Assembly (NCBI GenBank): GCA_028386065.3
Contig: JAKUCV010003092.1
Location: 111,721-175,720, forward strand
Direction of reading: 5' to 3'
Length of the DNA stretch: 64,000 bases
DNA from: Turnera subulata
Lineage: Eukaryota; Streptophyta; Magnoliopsida; Malpighiales; Passifloraceae
Positions 24,701 through 35,376 of the stretch are shown in pieces. Each line of letters starts with the position of its first letter. Within the stretch, counting starts at the first letter, position 1. The translations under genes were made by a program, and so were the position numbers. The notes beneath the pieces were generated by a model. That model made no database searches and had not been told where the DNA came from. It was given only the letters and a program-made list of their open reading frames with translations.

Positions 24701-26717
24701 AAATGGAGATAGTCAATAAGATTTTGAGAATAAATGTCCAGATCCATACATTGTCCAATAGCCGAAGGGGATCTTTTATCTGAAAAACCAAAACTCATGC
24801 AATGCCTTAATGCTTCAGGATCCATCCCACCACCATTATCTAGTTACAAAAAAAAGAACAAAAATTAAAATCCAAGGTGACATGGTGTTCATAGACACAA
24901 AATGAATTAAAACAAACCAGTTACGACTATTGATATCAAAGATTCAAAATTTGCACGTAGTTTACCTTGGATTAACAATGCTGGAGTCCCATCTCTTGGG
25001 TTTAACGTTTTATCAACAAGGACAAAAGTGGCTCCATTTTGGCTCTATAAAATGCAGAGGATGTAATCAAAATTTGAAAGCATAAGAGAGCCATCATATG
25101 ATAGCTGAAAATAAATATTGAACAAATATATTGGGTAAATCGCATATATGGGGTCCATACTGTTTCAAAAATACCGTTTGGGGGTCTGTACATTTTTTTG
25201 TCCCTTTTATGGGTCTGTACTCCTATTTTCAGTCCCCTTTAGGGGTCTCGGGCAGCCCCGCTGATGACGTGGACTGCCCGGCCCGGAGGTAAAATGTACG
25301 CGCCCACTTTTTTTAAACATGGCAGCACTTGAGGCGCGTGTTATGCACGTGTCCACTATGCATTGTGGGCCCCACTTTCGACTTTGCTTCTAAAAAATAA
25401 TTTTTCTATTTTCTAAAATTCAATTTTAATTTAGATTTTTTTAAAGTAGTAATAACATTCACACATTAATGAGAAATACACAACAACGGAGGCCACAGAA
25501 TAAATCCTGGAAATTTGTTTGACAAAAACCAAAAAAAATGAGGAAAAATCAGTCCCAATTGATCAAAACACCATTAGCTTAACCCGTGAAGTCCTCTACT
25601 GGAAAACACCAGCCAACTCGATTCCTGCAACCCACTACACCGGAAACAACCACCAAAGTTTCGGCCACCAGCAACAATAACCAATCCAGCCGCAACCAAA
25701 TCCGCCCTCATGCACCTCAACACAACACCACGCCACCATTCACAATCCAAAACAGAAAGATCAATTCCTTCACACCCCCACCCAGCCGCAACCAAATTAG
25801 CAAATAAAACAAAGAAAAGAGAGAACAAGGAGGCGGTGTTAATGGCATGGTGTCGGAACTGCTCATGGTGGCTAGTAGCCTCAAGAAACCCAAACTATTG
25901 GGGAGCAGATCTGTGGAACCATGACCAGCAATCGCGTCCTCACGGCCGATGTTGCAGATCTGGCGACTCTCCTTCTGCTTGTTGTCTGCAAACTCAAGGT
26001 AGTTCGTCGCCGCTTCTTCCCTGACCAAAGCAGCCTCATCTCCCTCCGGCAAGTTGGCTCCATACCCGCATAAGTTGTCGATTTCGAGGCGGCTGACTAC
26101 AATTGAAGTTTTTTTTTTTTCTTCTTTAGGTTGGTTTGTTCAGTTGGTGGTGATTGGGCAACGGCGGCGATGGAGGAAGGTGGATTTTTGAACAATGTTT
26201 TTGGGAGTTGTAAGATGTTGACTGGGAAGGCATTCGTTTCGATTGATTCATAAATTCTTTTCCTTTTATTCTTTTATTTTTAAAAAATAATTTAATAAAT
26301 TAAATTTGTATTAAAAATTTGGAAATAAATTTTTATAATAAAAAAGCAAAAAGGGGGCATATGACATGGTGGACAGTGTGTACGTTTACACGCCCTCACG
26401 CGCTGCAATTTGTGAGGAGAAGGAGCGCGTGCGTGTCACCTACAGGCCGGGCAGTCCACGTCATCAGCGGGGCTGCCCGAGACCCCTAAAAGGGACTGAA
26501 AATGGAAATACAGACCCGTAAAAGGGACAAAAAAGAGTACAGACCCTCAAACGGTATTTTTGAAACAGTACGGACCCTATATATGCGATTTAACCCAAAT
26601 ATATTAACACACTAAGGTACTGGGTGGTAACAGATGGCTATAAGAAAGACATAATCCTAACAGCTTTTTCCGATGACAATTTATCCACTGGATATATGTA
26701 AATGGAGACACATAAAG

Positions 26718-26753
<36 letters not shown>

Positions 26754-28893
26754 AAGAGAGAGAGAGAAGCACCACGAAGGAGGAAAAAACTTTGACCAGG
26801 GCATAAATCAATCATCTTGAAGTTTCAAAAACTAAGCCAGACATAACGAGTGAGTGTCTCAATCATACAGAAAAAACATAGACAGACAAAGATATTAACC
26901 CCCTAGATGTCTGGCCAATCATCTGACACCATTTCAACTAGACAACAGTCCAGAATAAAAATAAAAATATAAAATCTTTTCTCCCCAGTCAAAAAGCATA
27001 CAAGTAATAAACCAATTAAAGTGCAGCGTCGATAAGATTGTAGCTTTCACCATGCAAGTAACAAGTAAGCTAAAAATTACCTCGTCTACTGCATTGTCCA
27101 GCAGTTCTGCTATGGCTGCAGACAACAAAAAGAAGATCATACGGTGTGAATGTAAAATAAATCCATCAATCAATGACAAGGCATAAAAGACGTTACAACG
27201 GCTGGACATACCACCAAACGCCCACTTGTGTGAAGTGGCATTTGAATGTAGAAATAATGGATGAACGTGGAGATAACTTTTTCCACCTGTAACCAAATTA
27301 AAAAGAATTTGTTAATACAGACCAAAAAATGGCATATCATTCATTAATGCAACGGTTCAATTTCATGTGTATCACAAAATATCTTTTAACACCAACTGAC
27401 TAAACACACAAGTAAACCATTCATCATGATCATAGGGAAATAAAAGTCTGTTAACATACTTTGATGTGTGACCTTGGAACTATTGCCATCATCATAGTTC
27501 CCAGCTTTCCAAAATTGCCGACAAAGTGGAGCTGGACCTATGGTTGAGCTAGAAGAAACGCCATTATCTTCAACTGGAGAACGGCCTTGCTCCAGAACAC
27601 TGGATGTGCTTTGGCCCGAACTTAAGGCATTTGAGCTTCGATTTTCATCATATTCCTGTCTTCCACATTCAGTCATCAACCTCTTATGCATGCTTAGTTG
27701 AGTTTCTTGGAGGCCTTTTCCTTGAAGCTCAACTTCAGCAAGACCTGGCTCCAGTTTTATGGCTTTAACATCCATGTTTCCTTGCCGCCTCACCACTACA
27801 GGATCTAAATAAAAAGAGATAGCTGATTGAATAAACATATGCAGTAACAAAACAAATCCCGAGCTCTTTCGCCATCCAACGAAAGAAACCATCAACATCA
27901 CCCTCTCACTTAAAGATTAATACCATCAAGACCAAAAAGACCACCCATTTCCCAAAATTAAACCTAATTTATATCTAATAGTAAGCAAGAAGGGTAAAGG
28001 TGGGCATTCAGGTTTACAGTTTGTTCCTCGGGTTGACAAAACTCCTTAATTCATAGCCTAAAAGAAGGATAGTTGTTGACGAAGAATGGAACACAGGCAC
28101 ACCCACGCCTGGTGGTGGCAGTGAGATTATAGCCTCATAGCACTACCAAACTAAGATTTAAGTACGAATGATACAACACTTAATAATGAATTTCCAACTG
28201 AAGGGACAATGTAATCTTTAATCTGCATTGGTAGGAAGAAAACCAACATGCAGCACCAATATTTATTCAACCCTAACCACGTCAGACCTTTTGCATCCAG
28301 GCTAACATAAACAACAGACAGAGGTAGCAAGTTTTCATATCTCCTATCCATGTTAAACACAAATTAACAGGTATTGCATTACATGCAAACGGGTGTTAGT
28401 AATGACAAAACACAACAGAAAAAAAAGTAAGAAAGAAGAAGAAGAAATCTTTTACCATTGGGGCTTTGAAACAGCCCCAATTTCGAAAAACCCTATTTTC
28501 AAAATGGAATTCCGGTTTACCAGACGGGACTAAACCACAAATGGAGACAAACCCAACAATGCAGAATCCGAGCACCGCCTCAAATGACGGGATTAGTGAT
28601 TACTAGTCCAAAAAAGAAAAACCCAACAATGCAGAATCCGAGCACCGCCTCAAATGACGGGATTAGTGATTACTAGTCCAAAAAAGAAAAAAAAAAGAAG
28701 GCGAGTAAGAAACCTCACCTTTAAATTTTGAGCAGTTTTCCGGTAGTTGGCGACGGCACAGGAACGGAATACGAATATCTACAGTGTCTCTGTCTGCTGT
28801 GGAGGAAGAACCATGCGAATTACTATCTTTATCGAATGAAAAAGACTGACTTTTGTTATTAATCGTATCCCTATGGGTAGAATTTGCTTGCAA
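18754..28893 (-). CDS. MORC6: MORC6/DMS11-like GHKL ATPase of RNA-directed silencing
   Basis: Twenty exons join in phase to 732 residues: 28893-28719, 27804-27460, 27286-27212, 27115-27081, 25044-24966, 24839-24750, 24674-24599, 24204-24126, 23966-23832, 22928-22830, 22729-22628, 22488-22342, 21893-21801, 21075-21024, 20922-20811, 20502-20342, 20214-20102, 19552-19476, 19258-19216, 18864-18754. After a variable N-terminus comes the plant MORC block CRQFWKAG. The GHKL ATP-binding motifs follow: AIAELLDNAVDE (motif I), DNGGGMDP (II) and YGNGFKTSTMRLGADVIVFS (III). Next come the S5-like fold (VEPTHNKQDFE with Gln here) and the WEYWDYHCGLIGYQVKKK block. A basic NLS-like stretch (PCAKRKE) and a short C-terminal coiled coil end the protein. 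It resembles Arabidopsis MORC6, which acts in the nucleus with other MORCs to compact and silence transposons. The start at 28893 gives the longest in-frame product; a later Met (MDVKAIKLEPG) is possible. Confidence 0.9.
25133..26596. mobile_element. MULE-1: non-autonomous Mutator-like element in MORC6 intron 4
   Basis: The 1,464-bp element has terminal inverted repeats of about 151 bp (25133-25283 and 26445-26596) starting GGGT(T)AAATCGCATATAT. It is flanked by a perfect 9-bp target duplication, AAATATATT (25124-25132 and 26597-26605), the size typical of Mutator-like elements. The interior (about 25560-26100) is richer in C than the flanks. It encodes no transposase, only short ORFs, one starting MTSNRVLTADVADLATLLLL at 25921, which could be captured host sequence. 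It lies between MORC6 exons 4 (ends 27081) and 5 (starts 25044), making this one of the largest introns of the gene. Confidence 0.9.
26721..26768. repeat. (AT)15 microsatellite followed by (AG)n
   Basis: Uninterrupted AT repeat 26721-26750 followed, after GTCA, by an AG run to about 26768. It lies in MORC6 intron 4, just outside MULE-1. Confidence 0.95.
28551..28690. repeat. Perfect 70-bp tandem duplication in MORC6 intron 1
   Basis: Bases 28551-28620 and 28621-28690 are identical over 70 bp (ACCCAACAATGCAGAATCCG to AAAAAGAAAA). The duplication lies in the first intron, about 30 bp from exon 1 on the coding strand. Confidence 0.97.
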
Positions 28894-29497
28894 GAAAAGG
28901 GAAATTGAGGGAAAGCGAGAAACCCCTTTCTTCTACCGCAATTTTAACTGTGACCGGGTCGTTATCGGCGTCGGTCCATTTACCGGTGGCCTTAATTTTC
29001 TAATAAAATTTGCTATGTCTTTTATTTTAGACAAAAAAAATCAAGTCGAGAACTTTCTTTTATTTGTTGTTTCTCTTATGTAAGCCATAAGATTCTAAGA
29101 GAAATTTTGTGTTGACATGTGTGGAGATTTTCAATTATAATTATAAAAAATCAAAATTTGACATGTGGTAGTGACAAATATGCTTATCTAAAATCAAAAT
29201 AATTATATTTCTAAAAAAAGCAAAATAATTATATTTATATTTATATTATCTTTTTAAAAAAATCTTGATAAGATTCAAACTCTCAATAAAAAACTCATAA
29301 GTTATGTATCTAAAAATCATCCTCATTATATGTTTTAGGATTTAAACTCTGAAAAAAAAGCTGATAAGTTATATACTTGATTTTCTCAGGAGTTTTTAAG
29401 ATTTAAAATTCTCATAAAAAAAAAAACACTCTTGATAAGATTTAAACTCTTATCACAAAACCTCAATATTATCTTCATTGGGAAAAAACAATATATT
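28894..29497. other. MORC6 upstream region
   Basis: Promoter side of the minus-strand MORC6 gene. It is AT-rich, with several diverged copies of a phrase like GATAAGATTTAAACTCT (29260-29460), possibly a decayed repeat. No TATA box could be chosen with confidence. Confidence 0.4.
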
Positions 29498-31693
29498 TGA
29501 AACGCCCGACCCATATTTACCAAAGACTCGGTAAACACGTGCGAGATTTTTCATTATACAGTAGCAAGCGGTAATTATACATCATATCAACCGACATTAC
29601 AGCCAACACAAAGCATCCGCACCCGAGCACGGGGACATTTATTACAACACACCATATTCACAAAGCAACAGCAGCACCAGCAGAAAATATAGACAGCAAC
29701 AGAGGCAGAGTGAAAGTAGCATAACGACAAATAGCAGCGGAAGACTTATGCAAGATAATGCAACAGCGGTATGGATCCGGAGTCTGGTGGAGAGAATACA
29801 GCAGGCGTCCGAGCGTCCTACCTGTACTAAGAGCAAGTCAACCTACGGGATGATACCCCGCAGGTGAGGGGTGAGTCCGAAGTGCCCACCGGTACAAAGT
29901 ACAATCATGGATAAACAGTAGTATACAAGCAACTGTAATATGTAAGAAAAATAACAAACACAGCACTTCACAAGAACACAAGACGAGTGTTATCTAACCA
30001 GCAATCCAATTACCAGATTTTATCTTTATTAGGGCCCTTGACACGTGATAAGTATCGGTCGTACTTGGTAGCCAGGTTAGCTAACCCCAGAGTACTCCCC
30101 ATTAAAATCAAATGAAATAAACTCATAAAAAGAAACCGTGAGACCCCAAGCTCAACGGCTGAGAGGATCCCAAGCCCCTCATAAATGTCCAACAAAACAC
30201 ATATTACAAGCGGCTACCACCCAGTCGTACCTCTACCTTTCACGTGACATCTAAATGTCTAAGTGGTGTTACCACAACTTATCTTTTTTTTTTATTCCAT
30301 CAATACCATGATCTTAGTTTCTGAGCAAGCTCTCTATCTCAACAAGTCACACAAGATGTCACAATGATCAAAATCACAACAACACAACCAAAGCACAATA
30401 ATTATTCACATAGTTCAAACAAGCAAGCACAGTAACATAATATTACAGGCAATATACTACGGGTTATCCATCCCCACCTCAATTGTTGTATTCCTCCGGA
30501 AACCGGTTTTACTTCCACGTTATCTGCTCCTATATTGATAACAAATATATATTCGAATAAGATGCACGGATGTCATGCATGATGTTATGCTTGATGTCTA
30601 CTAATATTATATATAAGAAGGTTTTGTACTAGTCTCAAACTGTTATTAGTTCGGCAAAAAGAAAAGTTCAATTTTAAATATGTTTATCCGGTATGGATTT
30701 AATTCTTCATAGGACATAATTCTTAATGCCTAGCTTGTAATCAATTATCAAATTCTGGCCCAGAGATTTATCCCAATACGTTGAATTTGAGCCCAACTCC
30801 TCAAGCCCAATACTAACCCATTAGCATATTTATGTTATCCATACTTTCCCCTCCTCACGAACCAACTCTGGCACACCAAACACAAGCTGCAAGCACCACC
30901 TCACCCATCCACTTGTATGTCTAAAGCATAAAAGCTAACTAGAGTTGATGCCTTTAACGATTAAGATGGAAAAAAGAGTAGTCAAAGCAAGGTAGTTTGG
31001 CACAAAGTTGGCTCACCATACAGTGATAGTGTCGTGGGGTTCTTCCTTGGTGATGACAACTACTACAGTACCAAGAAAGCTGCGATGGAGTTGATCGCTA
31101 CTTGATGTAAGGTTGAAGGAGGTGAAGTGTTGGTGAAAAGGCCAAAACGTGTGGTGCTGGTGGTTTTTAATATTATTATCAGTATATGTATGAGCAAGAG
31201 GAAAAGTTGGCAAAAGCTTGAGAAAGAGACAGAAAGAGACAGTAAGGAAGGCTAGGTATGGTGTTTGCAGGTGACGAGCAGAGGAGGCAGGGGCTCCTTT
31301 TATAGGCACAAAAAGTTGTTGTGTAATGAAGAAGGAATTTTTTCTTACTAAGGAAGGAGAAGAAAAATTTGGGTGCAGAAGAAAAATCTGAGTGCAGCTT
31401 ACCGGTGAAGAAGAAGATACGCAGGGTGATGATGCAGGCGTATTCTACACACTTTAAGCGGATCTTTTCTGGACCAGAAAATTATTAAAATACCCCTTTT
31501 ACTTTATTTCTGGTCTATAATATTGAGGTTAAACCTGACTTTTTTTTAAGATTCTTGGACCCTAAACCACAAAAATATCAGGGACATGGGGCAAGTGTCG
31601 GTTAACCGCGAAATAATTCCCAAAGTTAATTATATACTGTAAATACCTTATTACAATCCGGTAAAAATATGAAATTTTACCTGGGCTGTTACA
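29498..31693 (-). mobile_element. L-A: solo LTR-like element
   Basis: 2,196 bp with TG...CA ends: TGAAACGCCC at 29498 and GGGCTGTTACA at 31693. The 5-bp target duplication ATATT lies at 29493-29497 and 31694-31698. No gag or pol sequence is present. It shares the conserved block at 29842-29890 with copies L-B, L-D and L-E. The orientation given (minus) is inferred from a GC-rich block and splice-donor-like site shared with L-B and L-D, not proven. The hairpin array found in the other copies is missing here. Confidence 0.8.
29842..29890 (-). other. Twin conserved hairpins of L-A
   Basis: On the minus strand, GGTGGG...CTCACC closes a C(UUCG)G loop. Next to it, CCTGCGGG pairs with CCCGTAGG across a 7-base loop (GTATCAT). 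See the matching sites in L-B, L-D and L-E. Confidence 0.7.
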
Positions 31694-32270
31694 ATATTAA
31701 TACTAGGTGAATATAACCATCCATTATGGTTAGGTTGATAAATTTTGCAACTGATAAGATAATATTGTTATTCTAAATTAAGTTGTTGTTATCATTTTTG
31801 TTATTGTTTTTAAAAATTTATTCTTACAGATACAAATAGAGTCTCTCTATCTAATACAATTATCTTCAAATTATTGTTGAAAAGTTTAATTTTTACTAAA
31901 AAATAATAATAAACAAAGCCGTGGAAAGCACAGGGTAGTGAGCTAGTATATACTTGTCTCCTATCCTACGAATTCCACTGGTGTCACATTGTGCATAAAT
32001 TTTTTAAAAATATAATGTATTGAAAAAAGGAAAATAATAAATAAAAAGAGTAAATATATTAATATATGTATTTCATAAATATAAAATAGGTAAATAAATA
32101 TTTTCTTTAGAAATATCTCTATGATATTTATAAGAACGAATATATAAAAGAGACATACGATGATTTTCTCTTCAAATCCAAACTTGATCCACTAAATTTA
32201 CAAAAGAAAAATAATATTTTTTAAAATAAAATTAAATAACATGAAAATAATAAATTTATAGTTTTACCTA
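31694..32270. other. AT-rich spacer with two Helitron-like 3' termini
   Basis: At 31703-31706 CTAG is preceded, on the minus strand, by a perfect 6-bp hairpin (AACCAT...ATGGTT), with 8 bases between. At 31943-31946 CTAG, followed by T, is preceded on the plus strand by a bulged hairpin (CCGTG...CACAGG). Both fit the CTRR-T plus hairpin signature of Helitron 3' ends. The two face outward and no TC 5' ends were identified, so this is tentative. Confidence 0.35.
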
Positions 32271-32670
32271 GAGATCCTTAAAATGTGTCTTAGTAAGTAT
32301 GTGCTTATATTTGAATAAAGATTTAATGAGTGAAAAATTGAGGCTATCTTGAAAATAAAGAATAAAAGTGATGAAGATTATTTTGGGATGTGGGAGTTAT
32401 GACCAATTTATAGTAAATTAGAGTTCCCAAATACATAAGATTGATATCATTAGTTTCCATATCCATTTTTTTTTGTCAAAATAATGAGGGTGGGAACAAT
32501 AACTCTCTGTGTTGTTATGTTAGTTAAATTGTCTCACAAATTGTGGCTTTCCATATGCGTTTTTTTTCTTTATTGCATTATTCATTAAAAACAGAAATAA
32601 TAACTATCTTAATTGTGCAATAATTGTTTTTAATTGAATTTGCCATTTGCTATATTTTAATCGTTTTTTC
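32271..32670. repeat. Repeat unit, first copy
   Basis: About 400 bp matching 34622-34734 plus 38924-39150 in the same orientation. Shared landmarks are TATGTGCTTATATTTGAA, CATTAGTTTCCATATCC and GATAACTATCTTAATTGT, with a few mismatches. It contains no ORF; nature unknown. Confidence 0.75.
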
Positions 32671-34580
32671 TATCTTGTGCTCTAGGGGCACATGATAAGC
32701 TACCAAGTAGGGAAAAAAAATCTCATAATTAATGAGTATTATTCTCCTTTTGACTAAAATAACCATTCAATAAAGTTGATTTATAGAATGTAATTAATTT
32801 TAGATATAATAATGAGAGGTTATTTCAGTTACTATGGAAATGATATTCATTAATTATGAGATTTTATTTCCTCTCTTGATGGCTTATCATGGGTAAAAAA
32901 GTTTTTCTTGTCCCTTCACTTTTTTGTTTTCGCATTTGTTGTCCCTCTTCCTTTTTTTTCACTCTTTATGTCCCTCAACTCTTGAATTACCGGGCCACCA
33001 TGTCCTTTTGACCCCCGGCACCCGGTTGAGAGCTGTGGCGCTAACACGTGTCTGTGGGGCCCATGCTTCCCATTTTCTTTTTTTTTTTCAGCCGGTTTTT
33101 TCCCAATTTTTAATTTCCAAAATCTATTTTCAATTAAAAGAAAAAGGTTTTCCAAATATTAAAAAAATTGATGGATGAAGTGGGGCCTTGCACGCTGAGA
33201 AGGTTTATTTCCCAAATCCAGAACGAAGTCGTTTCCTTTTAAAAAATTACACCATAGTACGTATATGTGGGAACTGCTTCATCTCTTCAACACAAAAGAA
33301 AAAGCCGCCGCCGTCTTGCTCTCACTGGAGCTTTCAACCAGTGGTTCAAGCACAAAACTTAGTCGGCCGGAAGTTGGAACGATTCTTACGTGGCACCATT
33401 CAACCCAATCCCCAAACAACATCATCTCAACCTTCGACTAAAAAAAAATCCACACAAATAAAAATCATGAACGGCCCCCACGCCATGGTGAGTGACCTCG
33501 CGGCAGCAGCAAAGCTTGAGGAGGGTGAAGATCTCCTTTGCGAGTCCATCCTCTACCACAATTTACTCTCCTCTCTCTCTCTCTCGCGGTCTCTCTCACA
33601 TCTATCTCCTCTCGCTTTCTCACGAGGTTTGTCGAACCCAAAGTTCCAGCTGTCGCCGTCACCTCCTCCTCCTACATCTGTAGCAAGTGACGACTACCAG
33701 CTGGAGGTGCAGGGCGAGGATGACTCCCTCCTTGCTTCCTCCGTCTAATTGGGCTATGATGCAAGAATTCCTTTTGGAGAATCCGGCCAGGAGACCCACG
33801 ATGAGCCAATTGTTAGGCTACCACGGTGTGGATTCGTGGTGGGTATTGTTGGGATTCGAACTCCAGTACATGAATTATGGCAGTGATGGTACGGGTAAAT
33901 CGCTGGCAAGTCGAGGGTGCGGGTAAATCGCATCGGCTGTCTCTTTTCCTCTCCTCCCTCTCGACTCTTCCCTTCCCTTTTCTTTTTCTTTCTGTTGTTA
34001 TACTTGGTTGTAGTTAGATGTGTGTTATTTCGATTTTGTTGCTGGGCTCGTATTGATGGATGGATATTAATGGCAGATGCATATACGGATTGTGGTGATG
34101 GTGGTTGTTTTGATATTCTGTGAATTGGAATATTTTTGCTATGGTTGTGTGGAGCAACGGTGAAGGGAGGAGAGGGACGGGGAAGGGATGAGTAGATCGG
34201 CGGCCGGTGTTTTTGGCAATGATTCGAGGAGGACGATGGCGGAAGTTTGAGTGTGGGTGGTGTTGGTCAAAGCGCGGGCCCGCTTCTCTTTATTATTAAA
34301 CCAATTAAATTTAACCTAAAAAGAATTTTTAGAAAATAAAAATCAGGGATGAAAAAAGGAGGAGAAACCAAAAATAATAGCAGCTGTTGTGGGCCCTATA
34401 GATACGTGTCAGCGCCACAGCTCCCAACCGGCTGCTGGGGGTCAAAAGGACATGGTGGCCCGGTAATTCAAGAGTTGAGGGACATGAAGAGTGAAAAAAA
34501 AGAAAGAGCAATAACAAATGCGAAAACAAAAAAGTGAAGGGACAAAAAAAACTTTTTTACCGCCCTAAGGCACAAGATAA
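32671..34580. mobile_element. MITE of about 240 bp, split by MULE-2
   Basis: The left arm starts TATCTTGTGCTCTAGGGGCA at 32671. The right arm runs to 32891 and resumes at 34562-34580 (GCCCTAAGGCACAAGATA). Put together, the arms form an imperfect inverted repeat of nearly 100 bp each side, including CTCATAATTAATGA and its complement (32721 and 32850 regions). The superfamily is not clear and no target duplication could be assigned. Confidence 0.7.
32892..34561. mobile_element. MULE-2: TIR element, non-autonomous
   Basis: 1,670 bp with inverted repeats of about 170 bp: GGTAAAAAAGTTTTTCTTGT at the left, its near complement ending CTTTTTTACC at the right, inner limit at the GTGGGCCC motif near 34390. 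The TIRs resemble those of MULE-3, so the two form one family. The interior (33290-34270) is GC-rich, with a CT microsatellite (33569-33587) and an ORF of 186 codons (33188-33748) without recognisable domain. This could be captured host sequence. No target duplication is visible. Confidence 0.7.
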
Positions 34581-35010
34581 AAAAATCCTATTTTAATTGG
34601 CAAACTGAGTAGAGGCGCATGAGAGATTCTTGAAATCTATCTTACTAAATATGTGCTTATATTTGAAAGAAGATTTACTAAGTGAAAGATTGAGACTATC
34701 TAAAAAAAATTAGAGGTCTAATATGCATAAGATTTGAAACACCCCGACCTAAATTTACCCGACAAACAGTAATTACCAACAACAGTGCCGACACGTGGCA
34801 CAAACTATGTAATACAACAGAAAATCGGCCCAACGGCCCAACAACAATAGCATAACACCCGACTTCGGGAATCTCAATAACAACAGCACAGCGGAAGCAT
34901 TTATAACTCAATGTCAAAATATGCAAGCCCGATGCAACTAATGGATCCGAGTCCTGCCCGAGGGTACACTGCAGCTTGCCCTGTACGTTCCTGCACTACA
35001 AACAACTCAA

Positions 35011-35059
35011 CCTACGGGATGAAACCCCGCAGGCGAGGGGTGAGTCCGAAGTGCTCACC
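35011..35059 (-). other. Twin conserved hairpins of L-B
   Basis: Minus strand: GGTGAG (35059-35054) pairs with CTCACC (35044-35039) around C(UUCG)G. CCTGCGGG (35033-35026) pairs with CCCGTAGG (35018-35011). Confidence 0.75.
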
Positions 35060-35270
35060 GACGAAGGATAAACAGAGATATATAATCAACCATAATACTT
35101 TCGAAGTAAACACAGACAAGGACAATACAAAGAATCTACCATAACACGACGGAGCCAAGACCAAAACAATATTTATTATTATTACCAATTTTATCTTCCG
35201 GGCCCCGTCACTGGACAAGCTAGGGTCGTACCTGGTTATTAGCTAATTCTGGATGCCAGGCCAAATCACA

Positions 35271-35376
35271 ATCCGGGATCAACATCCCAATATCACAAAT
35301 CCGGGATCAACATCCCAATATCACAAATCCAGGATCAACATCCCAATAACAACATCATCCGGGATCAACATCCCCA
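35271..35376 (-). repeat. Hairpin-unit tandem array of L-B
   Basis: Four units of about 28 bp, each centred on GGGAT-CAAC-ATCCC (plus-strand reading); one unit has AGGAT. Spacers read (AATATCACAAATCC). Confidence 0.85.

Noticed and set aside
25574..26063. ORFs inside MULE-1 as a transposase remnant
   Set aside because: No DDE or zinc-finger motif; ORFs are short and overlap on both strands.
33845..33870. tRNA-like TTCGAACTCC motif
   Set aside because: No cloverleaf arms could be built around it.
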